Part shown: one piece after another, positions 36,612 to 44,676 of the stretch
How positions within the stretch are numbered: the first letter of the stretch is position 1
Layout of the letters: each line of letters begins with the position of its first letter
Assembly: GCA_965656195.1 (NCBI GenBank)
Contig: CBFHJL010000002.1
Coordinates: 1 to 64,000, forward strand
Length of the DNA: 64,000 nt
Direction: 5' to 3'
DNA from: Brumimicrobium sp965656195
GTDB taxonomy: Bacteria > Bacteroidota > Bacteroidia > Flavobacteriales_D > Crocinitomicaceae
Translations under genes and position numbers: made by a program
Notes under the pieces: generated by a model
Told to the model about the DNA's origin: nothing
What the model saw: the letters and a program-made list of their open reading frames with translations, nothing else
Databases searched by the model: none

Positions 36612-36757
36612 TAGTATATAACATACCCCTATGCCTTAAAGAGTTTAAGATCACCTCCAAAAAAAAAGTAGTAGAGCTTGATTCTCATAAAAATGAATAT
36701 TATCAAGAATCCGCATTTATTCCAGTCAAGTTTTATAAGCAAATAGTTAAGTTGTGA
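36608..36757 (+). CDS. 49-residue ORF, probable N-terminal piece of the SPASM maturase
   Basis: This small frame starts in the ATGA overlap with the ATP-grasp stop and ends in a GTGA overlap with the SPASM gene. It reads MIVYNIPLCLKEFKITSKKK and then a further 29 residues with YYQESAFIPVKFYKQIVKL. The pattern (short strands, then a IP-x-x-x-Y helix start) resembles the N-terminal, RRE-like part of full-length grasp-with-spasm SPASM proteins as I remember them. Either the maturase is encoded in two coupled pieces or one base was lost and split the gene. It is too short for ordinary gene callers. Confidence 0.5.
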   Translation: MIVYNIPLCLKEFKITSKKKVVELDSHKNEYYQESAFIPVKFYKQIVKL

Positions 36758-37704
36758 GTTTTAATCGTTTCAGTGTTCCAGGCTATTTGGCATCTGTTGA
36801 TATGGATATTGTAAAAGAATCTTTTAGGTGGACTAATAAAAAGGAGAAGGCAGCCTTTATGAAGGATTCAAGTACAAGAAGATTTGACGCTCCTTCAATT
36901 GTTGCGAATGCGATAATAGACGTTGATTTGAATACTATTGAGAACATATTTAGGTTGCTTAACAGTTTGCGGTGTAAGCATGTTGTCCTAAGAATTTTAA
37001 ATAGTATTGATAGAATTCAGCTTGAACGAATAGTCAATCTAATAAATAAGTTTAATGTGCATGAAGTAACTCTACTTTTTAACTTTTGTGACTTTTTATA
37101 TTCTGATAGTTTGATTGAGGTTTTGACTAAAACTAATAGAATCAAATGTTTAGTCATTTATAATAGCCCTTTTAATAAAAACCTTGAAAACATAATTTTT
37201 TACTATACTTCGGAAATGCATTTTAACTTTCATAAATCTAAAGATGAGTTTTTCTGTAATCGAAGTTTGGTAGCAGAGTCAAAATATCATCATACCTATT
37301 TTAACAAGAAAATATTCATTTCGAGAAACGGAGAAATTAGTAACTCCCCTGAATCCGAACATTCGATTGGAAACATTCAAGATTTTAATAACGACGTTAT
37401 ACAGTCTAAGATAAAATCCCCTGAATTTCAAAAATACTGGTATATCCACAAAGAGATTACCGATGTTTGCAAAGACTGCGAATTCCGTCATATGTGTGTT
37501 GATAATCGTTTGCCATATGAGAGAGACAAAAACCAATGGTACCACAAACAAGAATGCAACTACAACCCCTACATCGCTAAATGGAAAAATGAAGAAGGTT
37601 ATCGCACATTAGAAGAATGCGGGGTCATCTCAAATGAAAAGGGATTCTCAATAGACCACGATAAAATAGCAGCAATTAATGAAGAACTTTGGGGTGAGGA
37701 ATAA
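36754..37704 (+). CDS. gwsS: SPASM-domain peptide maturase, no radical SAM motif
   Basis: This 316-residue protein starts at GTG 36754. It has no CxxxCxxC radical SAM cluster motif. The C-terminal SPASM-like iron-sulfur region has Cys168 (FFCNRS), then Cys239, Cys242 and Cys248 (CKDCEFRHMC) and Cys268 (KQECNYNP). The middle part (PSIVANAIIDVDLNTIENI, then LLNSLRCKHVVLRIL) fits the grasp-with-spasm SPASM maturase family. Its role beside the ATP-grasp ligase is not settled. The N-terminal part seems to be on a separate 49-residue frame just upstream, so this chain is shorter than I expect for the family (about 365 when joined). Confidence 0.8.
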   Translation: MSFNRFSVPGYLASVDMDIVKESFRWTNKKEKAAFMKDSSTRRFDAPSIVANAIIDVDLNTIENIFRLLNSLRCKHVVLRILNSIDRIQLERIVNLINKFNVHEVTLLFNFCDFLYSDSLIEVLTKTNRIKCLVIYNSPFNKNLENIIFYYTSEMHFNFHKSKDEFFCNRSLVAESKYHHTYFNKKIFISRNGEISNSPESEHSIGNIQDFNNDVIQSKIKSPEFQKYWYIHKEITDVCKDCEFRHMCVDNRLPYERDKNQWYHKQECNYNPYIAKWKNEEGYRTLEECGVISNEKGFSIDHDKIAAINEELWGEE

Positions 37705-37833
37705 GAGAACACCTCAGGTTTAATCTTTTTTAGAAATTCAGCAACTCACACAGATAATTCAAACATTGGAAAACGCTTAAATGCTGATAATTTATTAATA
37801 TTGACGTTTTTAAGCCAGGTCTGATTTTAACAA

Positions 37834-40026
37834 ATGAAAAAGTTCCCCTTTTATCGACAGCCTGACCACATGGACTGTGGCCCCACATGTTTGCGAATGA
37901 TCGCTAAGCATTATGGGCGTGTCGTTTCTCTGCAGAAGTTGAGGTCGATGACTGAGACCACGCGGGAAGGATCTGGAATGAATTTCGTTGCTTCGGCAGC
38001 TGAAAATATTGGCTTTCGCTCGTTAGGAGTTAAGATCGACTTTGAAATGTTACAGAAAGATGCACCTTTGCCATGCATCGTTCACTGGAGACAAAATCAT
38101 TTTGTAGTTGTTTACAAGATCACGAAAAAACAAGTGTTCGTGGCGGATCCAGCTCATGGATTGTTAGAATATTCACATAAAGAATTTATTGAGAACTGGA
38201 TCGGTAAAAATGCTACCAAGACTACGGAAGAAGGAATTGCATTGTTACTGGAACCTACTCCAAAATTGAAACAAAAGGAGGAGGATGACGAACATCAAAA
38301 CAAACAAGGACTCTCTTTCTTATTCAAGTATTTGTTCCGCTACAAGAAGTTTCTGGTACAACTTGTTCTTGGATTACTAGCGGGATCTCTGCTTCAGCTG
38401 ATCTTTCCATTCCTGACACAAAGTGTGGTGGATATTGGTATTCGGGATCAGGATATCAATTTCGTTTATCTTATTTTGATTGCGCAGTTGTTCTTGTTTA
38501 TTGGTAGAACATCCATTGAATTGATCCGGAGTTGGATCTTGCTTCATTTGAGTACCCGTATAAACATTTCATTGATATCCGACTTCTTCATCAAGTTGAT
38601 GAATCTACCCATTGCCTTCTTTGATGTTAAGATGACGGGAGATATCATGCAAAGGATAAATGATCATCAACGTATCGAGAATTTATTGACAGGGACTTCA
38701 CTGAATACACTATTTTCAATGATGAACCTGATCGTTTTTGGAGGTGTATTAGCGTGGTATGATTGGAAGATTTTTGCCATTTTCCTGGTAGGGTCAATAT
38801 TGTACTTCGTATGGGTCACACTCTTCCTGAAACGTCGTAAAGATCTTGATTACAAGCGGTTTTCCCAGATGAGTGATGAGCAATCCAAAGTAATGGAGCT
38901 GATCAATGGGATGCAGGAAATCAAATTGCACAACGCCGAACGACAAAAAAGATGGAGCTGGGAATATTTGCAAGCAAGACTCTTCAAGATTTCCACTAAA
39001 AGTTTAGCGCTTGAACAAACACAAACGATTGGGTCAGGGTTCATTAATGAGTTGAAAAATATCTTGATTAGCGTCTTCTCAGCAAAACTGGTGATTGATG
39101 GTGAGATCACACTGGGTATGATGATGGCGATCTCTTATATCATCGGTCAGTTGAATAGTCCTATCCAGCAGTTGATACAGTTGGTTTACTCTGTACAGGA
39201 TGCCAAGATCGCACTTGAACGATTGTCTGAAATTCACAATAAAGACGATGAAGAAAAGGTGGACTCTGGTAATATTGTTGACTTGCCAGAAAACGCTGGT
39301 TTCGAAATCAATGACCTACATTTTAGGTATACGGGAAATGAAGATGAGGTACTGAAGGGTATTGATATGGAGATTCCCGCGAATAAAGTCACAGCTATTG
39401 TTGGATCAAGCGGTAGCGGTAAGACAACGCTTATGAAAATGTTACTGAAGTTCTATGATCCAAGTGCTGGTGAAATCAAGATTGGAGGAATGAATTTGAG
39501 TAATGTTTCACCGAAAGCATGGCGAGACATAAGTGGTACGGTAATGCAGGAGGGTTATATTTTCAATGATACAATCGCTCATAACATAGCTGTTGGGGTT
39601 GATCGGATAGACAAGGAGCGTTTACGAAAAGCCGTGAAAGTTGCCAATATTCAAAGTTACATTGAGGAATTACCTTTGGCGTATAATACGAAAATCGGTC
39701 AGGATGGAGTAGGGATGAGTACAGGACAGAAACAGCGTTTGCTCATTGCAAGGGCGGTTTATAAAAACCCTGAATATATTTTCTTTGATGAAGCAACAAG
39801 TGCTTTGGATGCCAATAATGAGAAAGTCATTATGGAGAATTTAAATACTTTTTTCAAAGACAGGACCGCTGTTGTGATTGCCCATCGATTGAGTACGGTT
39901 AAGAACGCAGATCAGATCGTGGTGTTGGAAGCAGGTATGATTGTAGAACGAGGAACGCACACGGAATTGGTTGCGAAGAAAGGAAGATATTACGAGTTGG
40001 TGAAGAATCAGTTGGAGCTTAATTAA
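37834..40026 (+). CDS. Peptidase-containing ABC exporter (C39, PCAT type)
   Basis: This 730-residue exporter should cut the precursor behind the double glycine and transport the core. The N-terminal C39 peptidase has Cys15 (DHMDCGPTCLRMIAKHYG), His89 (NHFVVVYKI) and Asp105 (VADPAHG). Six transmembrane helices follow at about 165-450, then the ATPase with Walker A VGSSGSGKTT, a slightly altered signature MSTGQKQR (instead of LSGGQ), Walker B YIFFDEATSALD and the AHRLST switch. A TTG lies 19 nt before TAATTTAT at 37788, a weak own promoter. HlyD and TolC follow after a repeat-filled gap. Confidence 0.93.
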   Translation: MKKFPFYRQPDHMDCGPTCLRMIAKHYGRVVSLQKLRSMTETTREGSGMNFVASAAENIGFRSLGVKIDFEMLQKDAPLPCIVHWRQNHFVVVYKITKKQVFVADPAHGLLEYSHKEFIENWIGKNATKTTEEGIALLLEPTPKLKQKEEDDEHQNKQGLSFLFKYLFRYKKFLVQLVLGLLAGSLLQLIFPFLTQSVVDIGIRDQDINFVYLILIAQLFLFIGRTSIELIRSWILLHLSTRINISLISDFFIKLMNLPIAFFDVKMTGDIMQRINDHQRIENLLTGTSLNTLFSMMNLIVFGGVLAWYDWKIFAIFLVGSILYFVWVTLFLKRRKDLDYKRFSQMSDEQSKVMELINGMQEIKLHNAERQKRWSWEYLQARLFKISTKSLALEQTQTIGSGFINELKNILISVFSAKLVIDGEITLGMMMAISYIIGQLNSPIQQLIQLVYSVQDAKIALERLSEIHNKDDEEKVDSGNIVDLPENAGFEINDLHFRYTGNEDEVLKGIDMEIPANKVTAIVGSSGSGKTTLMKMLLKFYDPSAGEIKIGGMNLSNVSPKAWRDISGTVMQEGYIFNDTIAHNIAVGVDRIDKERLRKAVKVANIQSYIEELPLAYNTKIGQDGVGMSTGQKQRLLIARAVYKNPEYIFFDEATSALDANNEKVIMENLNTFFKDRTAVVIAHRLSTVKNADQIVVLEAGMIVERGTHTELVAKKGRYYELVKNQLELN

Positions 40027-40046
40027 ATATGAATACAACAATTGGG

Positions 40047-40130
40047 AATTATGAATACAGAGGTGACCGAGTGTCCTGATCGAAACGAAGTGTAGCATCA
40101 GGATGTATCGAGGGCGCCGGAGTTGAATTA
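40047..40130. repeat. 84-bp tandem repeat, copy 1
   Basis: This copy is identical over 84 bp to the one at 40141-40224, with a 10-bp spacer. The middle holds TCCTGAT and ATCAGGA as an inverted repeat around 16 nt, so each copy can fold. The unit is visibly more GC-rich than its flanks, as expected of a dispersed, mobile intergenic repeat. Confidence 0.85.
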
Positions 40131-40140
40131 GGAATTGGTC

Positions 40141-40224
40141 AATTATGAATACAGAGGTGACCGAGTGTCCTGATCGAAACGAAGTGTAGCATCAGGATGT
40201 ATCGAGGGCGCCGGAGTTGAATTA
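40141..40224. repeat. 84-bp tandem repeat, copy 2
   Basis: This is the second identical copy; the period is 94 bp. Complete identity suggests a recent duplication or gene conversion. Confidence 0.85.
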
Positions 40225-40299
40225 TGAAATTGTTGAATATTGAAGCATAAATTTATATATCTTAAATAGGGATTGGAAAAATTCTTAATTGAGAAGAAA

Positions 40300-40653
40300 A
40301 TGAAAAAAGATAATATAATTCAGGTGAAAAGCTATGATTTTTCAGTTGAAGTTGTGAAGGCGTGTAGGGTCTTGATGGAAGATAAAAAGGAGTATATTCT
40401 TTCGAAACAATTGATGAGATCTGGGACTTCGATTGGAGCAAATATTGAAGAGGCGATTGGTGGATTTAGTAAAAAGGACTTTTATTATAAGTTAACTATA
40501 TCCTACAAAGAAGCACGAGAGTCTCTTTACTGGATTAGATTATTATTTGACACGGGTTATTTAAATGAAGGAATTAAAGATAGGCTATCACGAAATTGTG
40601 AAGAAATTTTAAAAATTATCGGAAGTATATTGAGAACATTGAGAAAGGGATAA
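40300..40653 (+). CDS. Four-helix-bundle protein (23S rRNA intervening-sequence family)
   Basis: This 117-residue protein of the IVP/four-helix-bundle family has the typical LSKQLMRSGTSIGANIEEA, then KKDFYYKLTISYKEARES and WIRLLFDTGYL segments. Members were first found inside 23S rRNA genes and also occur as stand-alone genes beside repeats. Function is unknown. ATG 40300 is preferred over a TTG 27 nt upstream. It is flanked by the 84-bp repeats on one side and nested palindromes on the other, and it interrupts the exporter-HlyD-TolC gene order, which suggests a mobile insertion. Confidence 0.88.
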   Translation: MKKDNIIQVKSYDFSVEVVKACRVLMEDKKEYILSKQLMRSGTSIGANIEEAIGGFSKKDFYYKLTISYKEARESLYWIRLLFDTGYLNEGIKDRLSRNCEEILKIIGSILRTLRKG

Positions 40654-40667
40654 TTATGAATAGGTTA

Positions 40668-40721
40668 ATTATGAATTAGGAATTATAAAATTCATAATTG
40701 TCTAATTCGTAATTCCTAATT
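40668..40721. repeat. Nested palindromes downstream of the four-helix gene
   Basis: AATTAGGAATTA (40674-40685) and TAATTCCTAATT (40710-40721) are perfect inverted repeats. ATTATGAATT (40668-40677) and AATTCATAAT (40690-40699) form a second, partly exclusive stem. They could act as a switchable hairpin or as the end of the inserted cassette. The HlyD gene starts 6 nt later. Confidence 0.65.
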
Positions 40722-40727
40722 AGAGTA

Positions 40728-42035
40728 ATGGAAAAAGAGAAAGAAATAGAATTGAGATCAGAGGAGGTGCAGGAAGTCCTTTCGCACGTTCCAAATTGGA
40801 TGATTCGTTGGGGGATTACCTTGATCTTCGCATTGATTGTAATGCTCGTTGTTCTTGCCTGGTTCATTAAGTACCCGGAGGTGATCGAAGGACAAGTCAA
40901 AGTTACTACGGAAACTCCACCCGTTAAATTGACTTCACAGATCAATGGTCGAATTCAAGAGATTTTTGTCGAGAATGGCGACACCGTGGAAGAAGGTCAG
41001 ATGATCGCTGCCTTAGAAAACCCGCTAGACGATGAATCTGTTGAGTTTCTTCAAAACTTACTCGATACTTTCGAGCTACATTACAAGTATGATTCATTGG
41101 GAGCATTTACGTTTACGAACACATTTCCCAACCTAGGAGATCTTCAAACGACGGTGAATGAGTTTAGAAATGCAGGAGAGGACTATTTCACACGAAAATT
41201 CAATACATATGACACGGAAAGGATTGAGAACCTGGAAAAGCAGATCGTACATCACGAAAGAATGAGTCATGTGTTGATGACCCAATTGAATCGTGGAAAC
41301 TCTGAAATGGAAAATGCGACTGAGAAAATGGAGAGTGATAAGAAGCTTTACGAGAAAGGGGTGATTGCCAAAATGGAATATTTTGAAGAACAATCCAAGT
41401 ATACACAGAAACAGCAATCGCTGGAGAATATTAAAACGCAGCTTATTCAAAATAACATTACCATTACGAATCTTGAAAAACAATTGATCGAGCTCAAGTT
41501 TGAACAAGATGAGTCGATTAGAAAGCTAAATGTGAAACTGGCTACTTTAATGGATCAGATCAACAATCAAATATCTGGCTGGCAACAGACTTATGTACTT
41601 AAAGCACCTCATGATGGAGTAGTCAATTATTTAGCTGACATCTCCACAAGTCAAACAATCAATGCCGGCGACCCACTTTTTGCAGTAGTGCCGAGTGATA
41701 CGCGAGTGATAGGTTATGTTCAAGTTCCATCTCGAGGTATCGGTAAAGTTGAGGTCGGTCAGCGTGTAAATATCGATTTGTCAAATTATCCATCTCAGGA
41801 ATTTGGTCAACTGAAGGGAGAAGTGATTTCTGTTTCTCAAGTGCCTACGATAGATGCATCATCACAACAAGGATTCTATTTTGCCAAAGTTAAATTACCA
41901 GAAGGATTAAATACAACATACAATAAAGAGCTGACGAATAAAGGAGAGATGGTTGGCTCTGCCGCGATCATTACCGATGACCTCAGGGTGTTAGAACGTG
42001 TTTTCAATCAATTCAGATCACTTTTTGATGAGTAG
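40728..42035 (+). CDS. HlyD-type periplasmic adaptor of the peptide exporter
   Basis: This 435-residue membrane fusion protein has one N-terminal transmembrane helix (about 24-46) and a biotinyl-lipoyl-like half (GRIQEIFVENGDTVEEGQMIA). A long coiled coil follows at about 140-270, then the second lipoyl half (YVLKAPHDGVVNYLADIS) and a beta-barrel domain (GYVQVPSRGIGKVEVGQRVNI). It links the ABC exporter to the TolC-like channel in a type I secretion system. Its last 8 nt overlap the tolC-like gene. Confidence 0.92.
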   Translation: MEKEKEIELRSEEVQEVLSHVPNWMIRWGITLIFALIVMLVVLAWFIKYPEVIEGQVKVTTETPPVKLTSQINGRIQEIFVENGDTVEEGQMIAALENPLDDESVEFLQNLLDTFELHYKYDSLGAFTFTNTFPNLGDLQTTVNEFRNAGEDYFTRKFNTYDTERIENLEKQIVHHERMSHVLMTQLNRGNSEMENATEKMESDKKLYEKGVIAKMEYFEEQSKYTQKQQSLENIKTQLIQNNITITNLEKQLIELKFEQDESIRKLNVKLATLMDQINNQISGWQQTYVLKAPHDGVVNYLADISTSQTINAGDPLFAVVPSDTRVIGYVQVPSRGIGKVEVGQRVNIDLSNYPSQEFGQLKGEVISVSQVPTIDASSQQGFYFAKVKLPEGLNTTYNKELTNKGEMVGSAAIITDDLRVLERVFNQFRSLFDE

Positions 42036-43344
42036 ACATCAGGTAAATATCATATTCATTGCGTTTATAGCGCTTTTACCTTTTACAGCTTCATCCCAGG
42101 AAAGTTGGACTTTAGAAAAATGCATTTCGTATGCGGATACGGCAAACCTTGATCTTCAAAAACGCAGTATCGATTTAGAAATAGCTGATGTCAATCAAAC
42201 CCAGGCACGAATGAATGTTTTACCGACTTTGAATGTCGGAGGAACGCATGGGTTTAACTGGGGGCAAAGTATTGATCCTTTTACCAATCAATTTGCCACA
42301 GACCGTGTGCGTACCAATAATGTTTATGCGAGCAGTAATTGGAATATTTTTTCTGGCTTAAAAAATTACTACCTCAAGAACGAAAGTGATTTAACGTATC
42401 AAAGGACTCAGCAGCAAATTGAGATACAAAAGCGTAACTTAAAAATGGACATTGCTGCAGCCTACATGCAAGTGGTGCTCAATGATTATCTCGTAAAAGC
42501 TGCAGAGAAACAAGTAGAGTATGCTGTGAAATCCAGAGAGCTAACTGAGGAAAGGTACCAACTAGAATACGTCACAAAATATGATCTCTTGGCGATGACT
42601 AGTCAATTGACCTTAGACAGCATGAAGCTGCTTCGGGCTCAAAATAATAAGCGCTATAGTTTATTGCTATTGAAACAATTACTCAATACTGAAGGAGAGA
42701 TACAAGTTGAAATTCCAGAGATCACTGATTTAGAAAATCGTGAAGTTACATTGAGCGAATGGGAGCTGTCTGCAAGTCCAGAATACGATCTGGCTCAACT
42801 TAACATTGACCTGGAAACGAATCGATTAAAACAGGCGAAGTCAAGCTTAATGCCTACTGTTGCTATCAATGGTTCAATAGGGAGTGGATATTCTGGAAAT
42901 AATACTGTTCTTGTGGGAACGGAATTTCTTCCCAAACCATTCAACGTACAAATGGAAGAGAATTTTTATCAATCGGCTGTTTTGACTGTCAACGTACCTA
43001 TTTTTAACCGAGGACGTGTTCGAACAAATATGAAACTGGCTGAAGCCGAAATTGCGAAACGAGAGATCGATAGGGAAATACTCTATCAGCAATTGGTAAA
43101 TCAATATGAGAAGCTAGGTTATGAAATCGCCAACGAGAAAGTGAATGTAGATGCTTTAGAACGATCTTTGACTGCCTCTGAAGAGAGATTCGAAGCCTCC
43201 ACTGAAGAATATAATGCTGGCGCCTTAAATGTTCAGGATTACCTGGATTTACGTAGCGAGCTCTTCTCGTTACAAGCAGACTACTATACCTCGATTATCA
43301 CACTTCGATTCAAACAGGAGATCTTGGGGTATATGCTTGAGTAA
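42028..43344 (+). CDS. TolC-family outer-membrane channel of the exporter
   Basis: This 438-residue protein starts at ATG 42028, which gives a good signal peptide (IIFIAFIALLPFTASSQ); a GTG 30 nt upstream is less likely. It has the two OEP halves of TolC: SWTLEKCISYADTANLDLQKR at the N-terminus and a NVPIFNRGRVRTNMKLAEAEI repeat near 330-350, with long helices between. It completes the ABC-HlyD-TolC export path for the peptide. Confidence 0.92.
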   Translation: MSRHQVNIIFIAFIALLPFTASSQESWTLEKCISYADTANLDLQKRSIDLEIADVNQTQARMNVLPTLNVGGTHGFNWGQSIDPFTNQFATDRVRTNNVYASSNWNIFSGLKNYYLKNESDLTYQRTQQQIEIQKRNLKMDIAAAYMQVVLNDYLVKAAEKQVEYAVKSRELTEERYQLEYVTKYDLLAMTSQLTLDSMKLLRAQNNKRYSLLLLKQLLNTEGEIQVEIPEITDLENREVTLSEWELSASPEYDLAQLNIDLETNRLKQAKSSLMPTVAINGSIGSGYSGNNTVLVGTEFLPKPFNVQMEENFYQSAVLTVNVPIFNRGRVRTNMKLAEAEIAKREIDREILYQQLVNQYEKLGYEIANEKVNVDALERSLTASEERFEASTEEYNAGALNVQDYLDLRSELFSLQADYYTSIITLRFKQEILGYMLE

Positions 43345-43542
43345 TTCTCTCTTGACTGCTTTTCTCATAGTTGCACTTCCATAAATTTGTTACTACTGTT
43401 CGAGTTCAAAATAAGTGAACCGGGCAAGAGTGCTATTACTATGCTGTCGTATTGTATCCATGAATCCAAATGAAATTTTTAGGATATTCTTAAAAATATA
43501 CTTAAAACTTGTATGCATAAGAAAATTATGTATATTTGTTTT

Positions 43543-43887
43543 ATGTATTCAAAAGAAATAGTAAAAGGAACACTCAAACCCATTATTCTCAAATTGCTTA
43601 ATGAGCATGGAAGAATGTATGGTTACGAGATCACGTCAAAGGTAAAGGAGTTAACCACGGATAAAATTCAAATTACAGAAGGTGCGCTTTACCCATTACT
43701 CCATAAGTTGGAATCGGAACAAATCGTAACAACCGAGAAAGAGTATATCGGAAAACGCGTGAGAAAGTATTATTCGTTAACTCCTGAGGGAAAGACTATT
43801 GCCGAACAAGCGATTGAGGAATTTTTAGATTTCATGATTACCATAAAGGGGATTCTGGAACCAGGAACACAATTTTCGAATGGCTGA
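43543..43887 (+). CDS. PadR-family transcriptional regulator
   Basis: This 114-residue protein starts at ATG 43543, which gives the usual PadR N-terminus (KEIVKGTLKPIILKLLNEHG), then MYGYEITSKVKEL and the winged-helix part LTEGALYPLLHKLE-like with RKYYSLTPEG. An upstream in-frame ATG at 43513 adds ten untypical residues. PadR proteins repress their own operon. The membrane-protein gene overlaps its end by 8 nt, a pairing that is frequent in this family. Confidence 0.9.
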   Translation: MYSKEIVKGTLKPIILKLLNEHGRMYGYEITSKVKELTTDKIQITEGALYPLLHKLESEQIVTTEKEYIGKRVRKYYSLTPEGKTIAEQAIEEFLDFMITIKGILEPGTQFSNG

Positions 43888-44617
43888 ATTGAACCATAAA
43901 CAAGTCGATGTAATATATGATCTTGTTCTAGATCATGGAGTAAGCTATCGCGAACTCCAAATGGATATAGTAGATCATCTCTGCTGTATGGTAGAACAAA
44001 AAATGGATAGCGGGAGTGATTTTAGGGAATCATTAACGCTATCCACCAAAGAATTTGGCATCCAGACCCTACCAGAGATTCAGGAGGCCACTTTGTATTT
44101 ACTAACCTTAAAATTAAGAAAAATGAAAAAGGCAACAGGTATTTTAGGAATTATTTCATCTGCTCTCATTATGGGAGGAGTAGTGTTCAAAATTAATCAT
44201 TTTCCCGGTGCAGGCGTAATGCTTGTCCTAGGATTGGCATTAATTAGTGTTGTTGTGTTACCGCTCTTCGCTTTTATAGAAATAAATAAGCAGAGTTCTC
44301 AACTTCAAAAGATCACAAGTTTCTCAGGTATTATTTCAGGAGCACTAATCAGTGTTGGAACAATGTTTAAGATCATGCATTGGCCAACAGCGAATATTAT
44401 AATAACAACAGGTATTATTTTGATGGCTCTTGTATTTATACCACTATTTACAGTGAAGAGTTATAAAACTGCGGAATTTAAGCTTTTAGCTATCGCTAAA
44501 TCAATGATGATTCTGTCTGGTATTATAATAATCTGGGGTATTGTACCACTAAGTGAAGAAAGATCTCCCATCGAGAAGACTCATCATAGTTACCATCAGA
44601 ATCACGAAACTGATTAG
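43880..44617 (+). CDS. GldL-like membrane protein with internal duplication
   Basis: This 245-residue protein has an N-terminal helical cytoplasmic part (about 1-80) and five hydrophobic helices. Two homologous segments, GIISSALIMGGVVFKINHFPG and GIISGALISVGTMFKIMHWPT, are about 60 residues apart, each with the F-K-I-x-H-x-P motif that recalls GldL of the gliding/type IX motor. The tail is His-rich. It is coupled to the PadR gene. The function is unknown; a link to gliding is only a motif resemblance. Confidence 0.65.
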   Translation: MAELNHKQVDVIYDLVLDHGVSYRELQMDIVDHLCCMVEQKMDSGSDFRESLTLSTKEFGIQTLPEIQEATLYLLTLKLRKMKKATGILGIISSALIMGGVVFKINHFPGAGVMLVLGLALISVVVLPLFAFIEINKQSSQLQKITSFSGIISGALISVGTMFKIMHWPTANIIITTGIILMALVFIPLFTVKSYKTAEFKLLAIAKSMMILSGIIIIWGIVPLSEERSPIEKTHHSYHQNHETD

Positions 44618-44642
44618 AAAAAAAGACTTGTTTTATGGGAAG

Positions 44643-44669
44643 AAAGGGGATTAAGAGTCCCCTTTTTTT
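44643..44669. terminator. Bidirectional-type terminator between convergent genes
   Basis: AAAGGGGA pairs with TCCCCTTT around a 7-nt loop, with a T tract on the plus strand. It lies between the GldL-like gene (+) and trhO (-), and its A run allows use from the other strand as well. Confidence 0.8.
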
Positions 44670-44676
44670 ATTGAAA

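Larger units (their letters stand above)
40027..40299. other. Repeat-bearing gap inside the exporter operon
   Basis: This 273-nt stretch separates the ABC exporter from the four-helix gene. Most of it is two identical 84-bp repeats. The rest is AT-rich and repeats the phrases AATTATGAAT and GGAATT. No ORF of its own is evident. Confidence 0.6.

Noticed and set aside
36754..37704. Calling the SPASM protein a radical SAM enzyme
   Set aside because: No CxxxCxxC motif in any frame of this region; only the C-terminal Cys cluster is present.
40047..40224. CRISPR-like array
   Set aside because: Only two 84-bp copies with a 10-bp spacer and no cas genes; unit far longer than CRISPR repeats.
41133..41507. 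124-codon minus-strand ORF opposite hlyD
   Set aside because: Shadow of the coiled-coil region; no start context or family resemblance.
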